Source: Nocardia caishijiensis NBRC 108228 (GTDB lineage: Bacteria > Actinomycetota > Actinomycetes > Mycobacteriales > Mycobacteriaceae). From it: DNA of 64,000 nt. Shown here one piece after another: positions 9,488 through 18,932 of the stretch. The stretch covers positions 651,730 to 715,729 of the forward strand of contig NZ_BDBE01000025.1 of the NCBI RefSeq assembly GCF_001612825.1, in the 5' to 3' direction. Each line of letters starts with the position of its first letter. Position 1 is the first letter of the stretch. The notes under the pieces are model-generated. The model was not told the origin of the DNA, made no database searches, and saw nothing but the letters and a program-made list of their open reading frames with translations. Position numbers and translations under genes: made by a program.

Positions 9488-10822
9488 GTGATCGGTTCGT
9501 CGGCGGTAGAGATCGCGACTGCGGTTGGGGCGGGTGAAGTTTCGCCGATCGATGTCGTGGAGGCGGCACTGGCCCGTATCGAGGCTGGTGCGGCACTGAA
9601 CGCGTTCTGTGTCGTGCGCCGTGAGGAGGTGCGTGCGGAGGCAAAGGCATTGGCCCACCGGGCCGATCTGCGGTTGCTGCCGTTGGCGGGGGTGCCGGTG
9701 GGGATCAAGGACCACGTCGATGTCGCGGGATGTCCGACACGGCACGGCACAGCCGCTCTGTCGGGCGTACCTGCCGCGGTGGACGACGAACTTGTCCGTA
9801 GGCTGCGCGCGGCTGGTGCGCTGGTGGTCGGCAAAACCACGTTGCCGGAGCTGTGTCAGGGACCGTTCACCGAAAGCGTGGAGTTCGGGGTTACCCGTAA
9901 TCCATGGAATCCGGAGCACACGTCGGGCGGATCGAGCGGTGGTTCGGCCGCCGCGGTCGCGGCCGGTATGGTCCCGTTGGCCCTTGCGTCCGGTGGTGGC
10001 GGGTCGATCCGAATTCCGGCATCGTGCTGCGGTGTTGTCGGCCTGAAGCCGGGTCCGGGGCTGGTGCCGCGTGCGGGGCGTGGCTGGCGAGGCATGTCGG
10101 AGTTGGGCCCGATCGCGACCACGGTCGCCGACGCGGCACTGATGCTCGACGTGCTTTCCGGCACCGACCGTTACCGGAAAGCGATGGCCGAGCCGGACCG
10201 AGCGCTACGCATCGGTGTGACGACTGCGCCGCCGACGCCGGGGGTGCGCGTCGACCCGCAGGTTCGCGTGGCATTGGATGCAGCAGCAAGGGCATTGCGG
10301 GACGAAGGCCATGTCGTGGACACCGTGGCCCCACCCTGGCGACTTCGAGATCAGCCGAGGTATGTCGCGCGGTACTTCGCCGGATCCGCCGACGACGCTG
10401 ACGGACTCGCTCTTCGAGCGCTGGAGCGGCGAACCAGGGCGATCGTGTGTGCCGGGCGACTGCTGCGGCGGCTGCCTGTCGCTCGCGACGAGATCCCCGC
10501 CGAGACCGCCGCCCGTTTCTCGGCGTGGTTCTCGAACTACGACGTACTCATGATGCCGACGCTGGCTGCGCTGCCTCCGCGTGCAGGCGGCTGGGCGAGC
10601 GCTGGGATGATCCGGACCCACCTCGCCACGAGCGTGCTGGTTCCATTCCTGCTGCCGTTCAACCTGGTCCGGTATCCGGCGCTGACGGTGCCCGCGGGAC
10701 TGTCCATCGACCGACTGCCGATCGGTGTGCAGATGGCGGCCGCGCCTGGCGGCGAAGGATTGCTGCTTTCCCTAGCGGCTCAATTCGAACGACTGCGGCC
10801 ATGGCCACGCCACGCGCCATGA
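9488..10822 (+). CDS. Amidase-signature family hydrolase
   Basis: 444 residues; the family hydrolyses carboxamides with a Ser-cisSer-Lys triad. All three are visible: Lys in PVGIKDHVDVAG, and the two serines in the TSGGSSGGSAAAVAAG and SGGGGSIRIPAS region. The Asp usually found just before the GGSIR block is Gly here, a modest deviation. The C-terminal NLVRYPALTVPAGL and GVQMAA blocks are typical. Start GTG 9488. Substrate unknown; family members act on indoleacetamide, nicotinamide, aryl-amides or peptides. Location inside the hut region could suggest amide removal from a histidine-related compound, but its less biased composition fits an inserted gene equally well. Confidence 0.85.
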   Translation: MIGSSAVEIATAVGAGEVSPIDVVEAALARIEAGAALNAFCVVRREEVRAEAKALAHRADLRLLPLAGVPVGIKDHVDVAGCPTRHGTAALSGVPAAVDDELVRRLRAAGALVVGKTTLPELCQGPFTESVEFGVTRNPWNPEHTSGGSSGGSAAAVAAGMVPLALASGGGGSIRIPASCCGVVGLKPGPGLVPRAGRGWRGMSELGPIATTVADAALMLDVLSGTDRYRKAMAEPDRALRIGVTTAPPTPGVRVDPQVRVALDAAARALRDEGHVVDTVAPPWRLRDQPRYVARYFAGSADDADGLALRALERRTRAIVCAGRLLRRLPVARDEIPAETAARFSAWFSNYDVLMMPTLAALPPRAGGWASAGMIRTHLATSVLVPFLLPFNLVRYPALTVPAGLSIDRLPIGVQMAAAPGGEGLLLSLAAQFERLRPWPRHAP

Positions 10823-10977
10823 CCCAGGCACCCGCTGAGGATCGAGTTGCACAGTCTCGGCGACGATTTCCGCCAGAGGCGACTCGGGTGACACGCTCAT
10901 CGGCACACAGGTTTGCATAACCAACATCTCACCCCGATGATCCCGGGCATGTCGCGTAGACGCCCGTGACATGATTC

Positions 10978-11006
10978 GGCGCCGGGTGCATCTCACACCC
11001 GGTGCC
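10978..11006 (-). terminator. Hairpin between amidase and hutU (convergent)
   Basis: GGCGCCGGGTG pairs with CACCCGGTGCC (one G-T pair) around a 7-base loop, 14 bases beyond the hutU stop. It can serve hutU and, from the other side, the amidase gene. Confidence 0.6.
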
Positions 11007-11019
11007 GAAGTGTGTGATA

Positions 11020-12696
11020 TCAGTTCTCCCGCATCGGGATTCGCACACCGCGTTCCCGGGCCACTTCGGCCGCGTGCGCGTAGCCCGCGTCCACGTGACG
11101 GATCACGCCAGTGCCGGGATCGTTGGTGAGCACCCGCTCCAGCTTCCGTGCCGCCAGCGGTGTGCCGTCGGCGATACACACCTGGCCCGCGTGGATGGAC
11201 CGGCCCATGCCGACGCCGCCGCCGTGGTGGATCGACACCCACGAGGCGCCCGACGCCGTATTGAGCAGGGCGTTGAGCAGCGGCCAGTCGGCGACGGCGT
11301 CCGAGCCGTCGGCCATGGATTCGGTCTCGCGATACGGCGAGGCGACCGAGCCGGAGTCGAGGTGGTCGCGTCCGATGGCCAGCGGCGCCGACAGCTCGCC
11401 CGAGGCCACCATCTCGTTGAAACGCAGTCCGGCGCGGTGCCGTTCGCCGTAGCCGAGCCAGCAGATACGCGCGGGCAGGCCCTCGAATTTCACCTTCGCA
11501 CCGGCCATGGTGATCCAGCGCTTCAGATGCTCGTTGTCGGGGAACAGCTCGAGAATCGCGCGGTCGGTGGCGGCGATATCGGCCGGGTCACCCGAGAGGG
11601 CCGCCCAACGGAACGGGCCGAGGCCCTCCTCGAACAGCGGCCGGATGTAGGCGGGCACGAAACCAGGGAACGCGAAGGCCCGGTCGTAGCCGCCCTTGCG
11701 GGCCTCGTCCCGGATCGAGTTGCCGTAGTCGAACACCTCGGCACCCTTGTCCATGAACCCGACCATGGCCTCGACATGCTCGGCCATCGAAGCCTGGGCC
11801 TCGGTCGTGAACCACACGGGGTCCTTCTCGGCCATGGTGTGCCAGTCCTCGAGCGCGACCCCGATCGGCAGGTAGGACAGCGGGTCGTGCGCGGAGGTCT
11901 GGTCGGTCACCACATCGATCGGCGCGTCCATGGCGAGCAGCGCCGGGAACACCTCGGCGGCATTGCCGACCAGACCGATCGACAGCGGTCGGCGTTCGTC
12001 ACGCGCGGCGACGGCCAGCTCGAGCGCCTGTCGGAGCGAATCGGCCTTGGTGTCGAGGTAGCCGTGCGCGATGCGGCGATCGATGCGGGCCGGATCGACA
12101 TCGACACACAGCGCCACACCGTCGTTCATGGTCACCGCGAGTGGCTGCGCGCCGCCCATCCCGCCGACGCCCGCGGTGAGTGTGATCGTGCCCGCCAGGG
12201 AACCGCTGAAACGCTTGCGTGCCACCGCGCCGAAAGTCTCGTACGTGCCCTGCAGAATGCCCTGGCTGCCGATATAGATCCACGACCCGGCGGTCATCTG
12301 CCCGTACATCATCAGGCCCGCCTGTTCGAGTTCGCGGAACTTCTCCCAATTAGCCCAGTCGCCGACCAGATTGGAATTCGCCAGCAACACCCGAGGCGCC
12401 CATTCATGGGTGCGGAATACGCCGACCGGTTTACCGGACTGCACGAGAAGCGTCTCGTCGGATTCGAGCGTTTCCAGGGTGCGCACGATGGCGTCGTAGG
12501 CCGCCCAGTCGCGGGCCGCGCGCCCGGTGCCGCCGTAGACGACCAGATCGTCGGGGCGCTCGGCGACCTCGGGATCGAGATTGTTCATCAGCATCCGCAG
12601 GGCGCCCTCCTGCTGCCACCCCCTGGTGTGCAGCCGGGTACCGCGCGGGGCGCGGACGGGGCGCGGACCTGCGGCGGGCGCGGTGGGGTCGGTCAT
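11020..12696 (-). CDS. hutU: Urocanate hydratase
   Basis: 558 residues, normal length; adds water to urocanate to give imidazolonepropionate using tightly bound NAD+. Recognised by [16 protein letters not shown], the [11 protein letters not shown] dinucleotide segment, [24 protein letters not shown] and the Cys-containing [22 protein letters not shown] 12696 is favoured over an extension to 12771 because GAGGAG lies 9 bases upstream and the extension would run through the operator. It is transcribed away from hutC, so the 12.70-12.82 kb gap is a shared control region. Confidence 0.95.
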   Translation of the reverse strand: MTDPTAPAAGPRPVRAPRGTRLHTRGWQQEGALRMLMNNLDPEVAERPDDLVVYGGTGRAARDWAAYDAIVRTLETLESDETLLVQSGKPVGVFRTHEWAPRVLLANSNLVGDWANWEKFRELEQAGLMMYGQMTAGSWIYIGSQGILQGTYETFGAVARKRFSGSLAGTITLTAGVGGMGGAQPLAVTMNDGVALCVDVDPARIDRRIAHGYLDTKADSLRQALELAVAARDERRPLSIGLVGNAAEVFPALLAMDAPIDVVTDQTSAHDPLSYLPIGVALEDWHTMAEKDPVWFTTEAQASMAEHVEAMVGFMDKGAEVFDYGNSIRDEARKGGYDRAFAFPGFVPAYIRPLFEEGLGPFRWAALSGDPADIAATDRAILELFPDNEHLKRWITMAGAKVKFEGLPARICWLGYGERHRAGLRFNEMVASGELSAPLAIGRDHLDSGSVASPYRETESMADGSDAVADWPLLNALLNTASGASWVSIHHGGGVGMGRSIHAGQVCIADGTPLAARKLERVLTNDPGTGVIRHVDAGYAHAAEVARERGVRIPMREN

Positions 12697-12759
12697 GAGT
12701 TCACTCCTCGGAAGGTGAGTGTGTCCTGGGTCACTGACCATCAGATTAGTGGTATAGTC

Positions 12760-12769
12760 CTGTATATAC
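12760..12769. promoter_or_regulatory. HutC-type operator between hutU and hutC
   Basis: TGTATATACA, a perfect palindrome of the GntR/HutC type, preceded by GTATAGTCC so that the wider block resembles the operators at 5.3 kb. It lies 64 bases from the hutU start and 58 from the hutC start. This suits repression of hutU and self-control of hutC. Confidence 0.65.
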
Positions 12770-12826
12770 AAGTGGCTGTGCAGGGTGGCTACGACGTATT
12801 GTCTTGGCCGACGGAGGGAAGTGCCG

Positions 12827-13591
12827 GTGGTGGCGATCGAAGTGGTCGATGCGGAACTGGCCGCGCTCTACGCCGAGCTCGGCACCGAGTTCGCGGCATA
12901 CGAGCGGGTCAAGCAACTGATCATGGCGCAGATCAAGGGCGGCCGATGGAGTGCGGGGGAGCAGATCCCCTCGGAGAACCAGCTGGTCGCCGCGCTCGGG
13001 CTGTCGCGGATGACCATCAACCGCGCCCTGCGCGATCTCACCGCCGACGGCGCCCTCACCCGGGTGATGGGGGTCGGCACGTTCGTCGCGGCGGGCAAGG
13101 CGACCTCCCCGCTGTTCGAGGTCAGAAACATCGCCGACGAGATCGCCCGGCGCGGGCACCGCCACCGCACCGAAGTCGTCTTCGTGCGCGCCGAGGAGGT
13201 GGGCGAGGGGCATCCGCTGCTCGGAAACGACCTGAGCGGCACGGTGTTCCACTCCCTGCTGGTGCACCGCGAGGACGAGGTGCCGATCCAGCTCGAGGAC
13301 CGCTACGTCAACCCGGCCCAGGCGCCCGGCTATCTCGCCCAGGACTTCACCACCGTCACTCCGAACACCTACCTGAGCGAAGTCGCCCCGCTGCTGCGCG
13401 GTGAGCACGTGGTCGAGGCCGTGCGCGCGAGCCAGGACGAGTGCGGACTGCTCGGCATCGCCCGTGACGAACCGTGTCTGCTGATCCGCCGCCGCACCTG
13501 GTCCTCGGGTGGCCTGGTGAGTGCCGCCCGTCTGATACATCCGGGGTCACGCAATCGTCTCGAGGGCACTTTCGACACCGAACCGGGCTGA
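12827..13591 (+). CDS. hutC: GntR-family histidine-utilisation repressor
   Basis: 254 residues. The N-terminal winged helix ([50 protein letters not shown]) is followed by a UTRA effector domain (ISDEIARRG-like segment, [24 protein letters not shown], then [14 protein letters not shown]). HutC represses hut genes until urocanate binds. GTG 12827 is favoured because GGAGGG lies 8 bases before it; in-frame GTGs at 12821 and 12830 are close alternatives. Divergent from hutU over a TGTATATACA palindrome. The same motif near hutI and the permease suggests it governs the whole region. Confidence 0.9.
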   Translation: MVAIEVVDAELAALYAELGTEFAAYERVKQLIMAQIKGGRWSAGEQIPSENQLVAALGLSRMTINRALRDLTADGALTRVMGVGTFVAAGKATSPLFEVRNIADEIARRGHRHRTEVVFVRAEEVGEGHPLLGNDLSGTVFHSLLVHREDEVPIQLEDRYVNPAQAPGYLAQDFTTVTPNTYLSEVAPLLRGEHVVEAVRASQDECGLLGIARDEPCLLIRRRTWSSGGLVSAARLIHPGSRNRLEGTFDTEPG

Positions 13592-13783
13592 CGACGACTC
13601 GCGCCCTCCGGTGCCCGCGTGCACCGAGGTCGATGAATTAACATGACCCATGAGCAAATATTTCGCAAACCGAGTTATCACCATTTCGTGACAAACGAGC
13701 GAATGGCATTCACCGGGCTGTAGCTTTGTTGATGGATCGCTGAGTTCGACATTCGCTGAGTTCCATCGATGGAGAGGGCGGAA

Positions 13784-14053
13784 ATGGCTACGATCACGCG
13801 ACGCTCCGGGGCGACGATGGCGCCCTCGACTCTGGTAACTCTCGGTTTGATCCTGCTGATCCCGGTGCTGCTCACCGCGGGCCCGATCGCCGCCTCGGCG
13901 CTGATCGCTCACTACGCCGGTGTCGGCTGGTCCGGGGGGCTCGTCCTGTCCGCGATCGCGGTGGTGGTGCTCGGGTCGGTCCTCGCCGCCGTGTGGTCGT
14001 TCCGGCTGGCCTGGCAGCGCGGCCACCACCCCTTCGGTTCGCGCCACCGGTAG
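13784..14053 (+). CDS. Small two-helix membrane protein
   Basis: 89 residues with two clear hydrophobic segments (about residues 17-45, LVTLGLILLIPVLLTAG onward, and 49-72, GGLVLSAIAVVVLGSVLAAVW) and a basic C-terminus (RGHHPFGSRHR). ATG 13784 is preceded by GGAGAGGGCGGAA, a good ribosome site; an upstream in-frame ATG at 13769 lacks one. Not recognised as a named family. It stands alone between hutC and the isoprenoid operon. Confidence 0.65.
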   Translation: MATITRRSGATMAPSTLVTLGLILLIPVLLTAGPIAASALIAHYAGVGWSGGLVLSAIAVVVLGSVLAAVWSFRLAWQRGHHPFGSRHR

Positions 14054-14056
14054 CTT

Positions 14057-14519
14057 CCGCGACCCGCCGCGCCGTCGGGTCCCGGCCGATGGCGTGTCGT
14101 CGGAAGTACGCCTGCTGAACCGGTGTTTCGCTGCCGCACAGCCCATTTCAGGGCTGTGCGGTTCGTGGTTCTCGATTCGCGAGGTCGCGAAACCGATTGT
14201 AGAGTCGCGAACGTACACTTCTCGGCCGCCGAAGTCGTCGGCCCCTCGGACGCCCCTCCTCGGCCTTCCCGCGCATCCGCACGCCCACAGTGTCGTGGCA
14301 CACCCGTGAACTCCGTACTGCTGACCGGTCGTCGGACGGGCCGTATCGGCCGCTCCGTGCCCTCATCCTGTCCGTAATCGTCTGCGCGACAGCGTGTTTC
14401 ACATCACAGCATCGCTGACACCTGAACGGCGACTGTAACTCTGCAATCGGTTACTTGTGCTCAAAAACAGTGTGCACCAGTGCTATTCGTGCACGTCACA
14501 GCGAAACCTGCACTATTGC
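14057..14519. other. Non-coding upstream region of the isoprenoid operon
   Basis: Nearly 650 bases separate the small membrane gene from the operon's first gene. No supported gene was found. The stretch is less GC-rich than its surroundings. It contains repeated short elements, such as TCGCGA/TCGCGAA around 14.18-14.21 kb and paired GTGCAC words around 14.47-14.49 kb, which could be regulator sites. Confidence 0.4.
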
Positions 14520-14546
14520 TTGACAATTGGGACAGCGGCGTACAAA
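14520..14546 (+). promoter_or_regulatory. Candidate promoter of the isoprenoid operon
   Basis: TTGACA at 14520-14525 and TACAAA at 14541-14546 with a 15-base spacer, the only good vegetative-type match in the gap. It would leave a leader of about 150 bases before the first gene. The short spacer is non-ideal and would favour activator control. Confidence 0.35.
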
Positions 14547-14703
14547 ACTACCCGTCGGTAGCCACAGATCGGGACAACGCGGCCCCGACGCCCACCGGTG
14601 GCGACGCCCCTTCGACTCCTCCGAGGCAATCCTCGAAAACCCCTGTCCACCAGGCGCAATGAGCCCTGCCGCCATCGTGACCACACCAAAGGAGTTCAGC
14701 GCT

Positions 14704-15771
14704 ATGGACAACTCCGCGCTAGCCTCAGCCGATCGCCCCGAGGCTCCCCAGGCGGTGCACGGGGAGCACCCCGGTGACCAGGTGACGGTCCTGTCGCGAC
14801 CGACCGGTCCGGTCGAACAGCTCCCGCTCGTCGCTACCCGCCTCCCCGAAATCCTGCTCACCGGTGCGGATTTCGACGACATCTACCGCCATGTGCTCGC
14901 CGCGCCCGGCAAGCGGGTCCGTGCCAGGCTCGTGCTGGCCTGCGCGGCCCTGGTGCCCGAGGCGCCGCACAACGCGGTGTCGCTGCCCGACGCCGTCGAC
15001 CTGGCCTGCGCGATGGAGATGCTGCACGAATCCTCGCTGATCCACGACGACATCTGCGACGGTTCCCTGCTGCGCCGCGACGCACCGTCGGTACCCGCCG
15101 CGTTCGGTGTCCGCCTGGGCGCCCGCGCCGGTTTCCACATGGCGGGCGCCGCGATGAAGGTGGTGGCCCGCGTCCTCGCCGACAACCCCGCGATGGCGGA
15201 TCGGATCACCGACGCGCCCGGCATCACCTTCGCCGACCGGCTCTCGGAACTGTCGTTCGGCCAGCTCATCGAAACCCTGCCGCCCTCGATCGACGTGGCC
15301 GCGTTGCGCAGGCACTACGAGCTGGTCGCGATCGCCAAGACCGGCACCCTGTTCCGGCTGTCGTGCGCCTACGGCGGCACCGCGGGCGGCGTCGACCTGG
15401 ACCGGCTGCACGCGCTGATGGTGTACGCCGACCAGCTCGCCATGGCGTTCCAGATCATGGACGACGTCCGCGATATCGAGGGCGGCCCCGGCCTCGGCAA
15501 GGACGCGGGCGGTGACCTCGAACGTCGCGTGCCCACCTGGCCGGTCATCGAGTGGCTCGACCTGCGCGAGGGTGCCCGCGACCTGTGGCTCGACCCGGCC
15601 ACACCGAGCGAGACCCTGCGCACCGACCTCGTCGACAGCGGCGCGACCAAAGCCGCCCGCGTGGTCGCGGTGACCGCCACCGAAACCGCCGCCGACGCCC
15701 TCGACGTGTTCGGCCCCTCTCCGGCGCGGGACGACCTGCGCGAACTTCTGCGGCAGGTGATCTCCCGATGA
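14704..15771 (+). CDS. Polyprenyl diphosphate synthase (trans-isoprenyl type)
   Basis: 355 residues; condenses allylic diphosphates with IPP. Both aspartate motifs are intact: first DDICD (Asp115, Asp116, Asp119) after HESSLIH, second DDVRD (Asp253, Asp254, Asp257). The positions 4 and 5 before the first motif are both Ser, small residues that usually allow products beyond C15, so geranylgeranyl diphosphate or longer is plausible. ATG 14704 follows AAAGGAG. The N-terminal 45 residues are extra and poorly conserved. It is the first gene of the operon, overlaps the next by ATGA, and is fed by the mevalonate genes downstream. Confidence 0.88.
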   Translation: MDNSALASADRPEAPQAVHGEHPGDQVTVLSRPTGPVEQLPLVATRLPEILLTGADFDDIYRHVLAAPGKRVRARLVLACAALVPEAPHNAVSLPDAVDLACAMEMLHESSLIHDDICDGSLLRRDAPSVPAAFGVRLGARAGFHMAGAAMKVVARVLADNPAMADRITDAPGITFADRLSELSFGQLIETLPPSIDVAALRRHYELVAIAKTGTLFRLSCAYGGTAGGVDLDRLHALMVYADQLAMAFQIMDDVRDIEGGPGLGKDAGGDLERRVPTWPVIEWLDLREGARDLWLDPATPSETLRTDLVDSGATKAARVVAVTATETAADALDVFGPSPARDDLRELLRQVISR

Positions 15772-17036
15772 GCGATGTCCGACTCCTCCAGCTGGTCCGC
15801 GGCCTGCGTGTACTGCGCCGAGCCCCCGACCTGGCCGCCATGCGCGCCGCGCGCACGCCCGAGGAACTGGCTCGGCTTGCCCTCGTCCCGGCCGGGCGCA
15901 ACCTCGGTATCGCGGTGAGCTTCCTGCCCGCCCACCAGCGGGCCGAGGCCGCCGCGGCGCTGCTCGCGTGCCGGGTGCTCGACGCCTACGAAGACCTGGC
16001 CGACCGCGCCCACGCGAGCTCGGCCGTCCTGACCGCGGCCGCGTACCTGGACGGATCGAGCGATTCCGCGCCGCCCGCGCTCCCGCCGACCACCGGTGTC
16101 GTCCGCGACAGCGAGGCGCTGGATCTGCTGCTCGCCGAGCGCATCGACGACATCCGCGCGCTGGTGGCCGCCCTGGCGCCACCGGCACGCGAACGGGTGG
16201 CCGGTGTGCTCACCGACATGGCCGCGGTGATGGCCCGCAACCTCGACAAGCCGCTCTCGCGTGTCACCTACAGCGAAGGGGTGCTCGGTCGCGTCACCCA
16301 CTACGCGTGCACCATGGTCGCCGACGGCGTGCTGCCCGAGGACGACCTGCGCGAACTCACCGGCTGTATCGCGGTGATCGCCCAGTCGGCCAACGACCTG
16401 CGCGACGGCGAACTCGAGCTCTACGGCGCCGCCGACCGCGAGGAACTGACCCGCATGGTGATGCTGCGCCAGCTCGCCCCGACCCTCGGCGGATTCGCGC
16501 TGCTCGCCAAGCTCGGCCCCGGCACGCCGGGCTTCGGCGCCCGCGCGGCCATGGCCTACATGACCATCACCACCTCGGCGTTCCTGTGCGCGGCGGTCGG
16601 TGCGCCCAAGCCGTACCGGCGTCCGCTCGCGGCGTCGGCCCTGGCCGCGGGCTCGGCGAAGTACTGGACGCGCATGCTCGAGCGGGTGCGCGCGGGCGCC
16701 GACGGCGCGATCCACACCATGCTCGACGCCGCACCGGACTTCGCCGCCGAGCGCCACATCCCCAAGACCGAGGTGTTGCGCGCCGGTGGTGAGAACTCGA
16801 CCGCGACCTCGCTGGTCCCGTTGATCGTCGACACCACCTTCGCCCTCGTGCGGACCCTGCCCGAGGAACCGATGACCGGCGAACCGGCCGGTTCGACGGT
16901 GCGCACCATGATGATCGCCGACCATCTGGCCTTCGGAGCCATGGAACGGGTGCCGGGCAACCGCCCCGACGCCCTGCGCGACCTCGCCGAGCGCCTGCAG
17001 CACGCGGCGCTCGCCCCCGACGCAATTCGTTCATGA
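15768..17036 (+). CDS. Squalene/phytoene synthase-like protein
   Basis: 422 residues. The trans head-to-head prenyl synthase fold is suggested by FLPAHQRAEAAAALLACRVLDAYEDLAD (residues 52-79, Asp72, Glu75, Asp76) and, near residues 207-220, a second aspartate cluster QSANDLRDGELELYG. VTHYACTMVADGVL corresponds to the helix between them in phytoene synthases. The motifs are divergent from classical YAFCR...DxxxD and NxxRD-x-GR forms, and a C-terminal extension of over 100 residues follows. It may join two prenyl diphosphates, or may have evolved another class I reaction. Start ATG overlaps the preceding stop; 31 bases to the next gene. Confidence 0.7.
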   Translation: MSDVRLLQLVRGLRVLRRAPDLAAMRAARTPEELARLALVPAGRNLGIAVSFLPAHQRAEAAAALLACRVLDAYEDLADRAHASSAVLTAAAYLDGSSDSAPPALPPTTGVVRDSEALDLLLAERIDDIRALVAALAPPARERVAGVLTDMAAVMARNLDKPLSRVTYSEGVLGRVTHYACTMVADGVLPEDDLRELTGCIAVIAQSANDLRDGELELYGAADREELTRMVMLRQLAPTLGGFALLAKLGPGTPGFGARAAMAYMTITTSAFLCAAVGAPKPYRRPLAASALAAGSAKYWTRMLERVRAGADGAIHTMLDAAPDFAAERHIPKTEVLRAGGENSTATSLVPLIVDTTFALVRTLPEEPMTGEPAGSTVRTMMIADHLAFGAMERVPGNRPDALRDLAERLQHAALAPDAIRS

Positions 17037-17067
17037 GCATCGTCACTACTAGCGAAGGAGCTCGCCC

Positions 17068-18063
17068 ATGAGCACCCCAACGCCCGTCGCGCCCACCGAG
17101 AAACCGCCGTTCAGTCGGCGGGTCCTCAAACTCGAGCACGCTTCGAATGTCGGACCGCTGATGCACATCGCCCTGTGGATGGGGATGACCGCGGCCGCCC
17201 TGTTCATCCCCGCCGCGGGCAACTGGTACGTGGCGATCCCGCTCATCATCGTGCTGTCGCTGCTGAACCTGTCGCTCACCATCGGCGTGATGCACATGCA
17301 CACCCATCGCCCGCTGTTCGTGTCGAAGCTGCCCAACCGGGTGGTCGACATCCTGTGCTGCCTGCCCGGCAACCTGACCGCGGCCGAGATGCGCGAGGTG
17401 CACGTCCTCAACCATCACCGGTTCAACGACGGCCCCGGCGACGTCACCGCAACCACCGGGATGGAGAAGGGTCTCGGTGCCATCTGGTACTGGATCCGCT
17501 ACGGAACCATCGTCAAGATCCACACGGTGCGCACGGTGTTCGCCGCCAACCCGGCGCCTCGTCGTCGCCGCACCCGCCACCAGTTCCTCTTCGACCTCGC
17601 GGTGTACGCCCTGGTCATCGGCGCGGTCTGGTACGCGGCGGGCATGGAGCGGTTCGTGCTCTTCTACTGGGTGCCGTTCTTCATCACCCAGGTCAACGCC
17701 GGTTACTTCGCGTGGCTGAGCCACGCGCCCGCCCGCCAGTTCGAGGACGAACCGAGCACCTCGCTCAACAACGCGGGCAACATCCTCAACTTCCTGATCT
17801 TCAACCAGGGCTACCACAGCGTGCACCACCGCTACCCGGGTATCCACTGGAGCCAGATCCCGGACAAGCTCGACTACATGCGTGATGTCAACCCCGGCGT
17901 CATCGTGCCGTACTGGATGGTCGCGCAGTCGGGCTGGCGCCTGGTCGTGCCGGGTGGCTTCCTCAACGAGCGTTACGGCAACAAGTGGAAGGCGCGCCTC
18001 GAGCAGCGTCTGGAATCGGGCACCGTCCGCAACCGCTACCTGCCGTGGTTCGCATGGATCTGA
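17068..18063 (+). CDS. Membrane fatty-acid-desaturase-superfamily oxygenase
   Basis: 331 residues with four or more membrane segments and the full eight-histidine di-iron set. Box one is HMHTH (His76, His78, His80), box two HVLNHH (His112, His116, His117), box three HSVHH (His250, His253, His254). Such enzymes desaturate, hydroxylate or ketolate lipids and carotenoids. The arrangement HRPLF...NR...LP before box two resembles desaturase/CrtW-type proteins, not a soluble desaturase. Ribosome site AAGGAG upstream. In this operon the probable substrate is the prenyl product, not a fatty acid; that is inference. Confidence 0.83.
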   Translation: MSTPTPVAPTEKPPFSRRVLKLEHASNVGPLMHIALWMGMTAAALFIPAAGNWYVAIPLIIVLSLLNLSLTIGVMHMHTHRPLFVSKLPNRVVDILCCLPGNLTAAEMREVHVLNHHRFNDGPGDVTATTGMEKGLGAIWYWIRYGTIVKIHTVRTVFAANPAPRRRRTRHQFLFDLAVYALVIGAVWYAAGMERFVLFYWVPFFITQVNAGYFAWLSHAPARQFEDEPSTSLNNAGNILNFLIFNQGYHSVHHRYPGIHWSQIPDKLDYMRDVNPGVIVPYWMVAQSGWRLVVPGGFLNERYGNKWKARLEQRLESGTVRNRYLPWFAWI

Positions 18064-18851
18064 TGACTCCGCAGCAGGCGCGGGGCGTGCTGAGCACGCC
18101 CGGTCGGCTCGTCCCGTTCCTGTTCGCCTTCGCCGTGTACGCGTTCGCGGGTATCACGGTGCCGCTGATGCTGCTGTTCGCCGGTGGCTGGTTCCTGCCC
18201 AAGACCGTCGACAAGGGGCCGCATCTCTCGGCGCTGCCCGCCGTCGCGATCGACCTGGTGCTGCTGGCGTTGTTCGCCCTGCAGCACTCGGGGATGGCCC
18301 GGCCCGCGTTCAAGGCGTTCATCACCCGCTGGGTGCCCGAAGCGCTCGAGCGGACGGTCTACATCATCGGTGTGTGCCTGGTGATGTGGGTCATCATGCT
18401 GGCCTGGCAGCCCATACCACACGTACTCTGGTCTGCTGAAGGTGCGGTGGGTATCGCGCTCGATACCGGGTTCTGGATCGGGTTCGTGCTGGTCTACGCG
18501 GCGACGCTGCTGCTGAACCATTTCCATCTGCTCGGTATCAGCCAGGCCTACCGGCAGTACGTGATCCAGGTGCCGGACGCCACCGTCGACCGGTTGCAGG
18601 TCAACGGTGTGTACCGGCTGGTGCGGCATCCGCTGATGACCGGGTTGCTCGTGTCGTTCTGGTTCGCCAGGGAGTTCACGGTCGGCCACCTGGTGTGGGC
18701 GCTGGGGCTGACCGGGTACATCCTGCTCGGTACCTACCTGGAGGAGCGCGACCTGATCGCCCGCTTCGGTGCGTCCTATCGCGCCTATGCCGCACAGGTG
18801 CCCGCGTTCTTCCCGTCCGTGCGCAGTATTCTCGGCCGATCGACTCGGTAA
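18063..18851 (+). CDS. MddA/NnrU-type integral-membrane methyltransferase
   Basis: 262 residues, about six membrane helices. The C-terminal block YRLVRHPLMTGLLVSFWFA followed by GYILLGTYLEERDLIARFG is the AdoMet-binding signature shared by isoprenylcysteine carboxyl methyltransferase, phospholipid methyltransferase and MddA (methanethiol S-methyltransferase). It looks closest to MddA/NnrU. ATG 18063 shares a base with the desaturase stop; an in-frame ATG at 18054 is possible. Within an isoprenoid operon, O- or S-methylation of the product is as likely as methanethiol methylation; the sequence alone does not decide. Confidence 0.75.
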   Translation: MTPQQARGVLSTPGRLVPFLFAFAVYAFAGITVPLMLLFAGGWFLPKTVDKGPHLSALPAVAIDLVLLALFALQHSGMARPAFKAFITRWVPEALERTVYIIGVCLVMWVIMLAWQPIPHVLWSAEGAVGIALDTGFWIGFVLVYAATLLLNHFHLLGISQAYRQYVIQVPDATVDRLQVNGVYRLVRHPLMTGLLVSFWFAREFTVGHLVWALGLTGYILLGTYLEERDLIARFGASYRAYAAQVPAFFPSVRSILGRSTR

Positions 18852-18932
18852 GCGCGAGACCGACCGCCCGGCGTCGTTCCGGTAGGAAGGATGTCGGGCG
18901 GTGAACCTGCCCGAGTTGGGAGAGGAATCGAT

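Noticed and set aside
10772..10924. Short leftward frame encoding MQTCVPMSVSPESPLAEIV and on, antisense to the amidase end
   Set aside because: Starts look sensible but it overlaps the amidase on the other strand and lacks a ribosome site; could be a remnant, not supportable.
14480..14662. 60-codon frame in the leader of the isoprenoid operon
   Set aside because: It crosses the promoter candidate, is Pro/Thr-rich without bias, and has no ribosome site.
14704..18851. Ordinary carotenoid cluster
   Set aside because: No phytoene desaturase or lycopene cyclase is present and the synthase-like protein is divergent.
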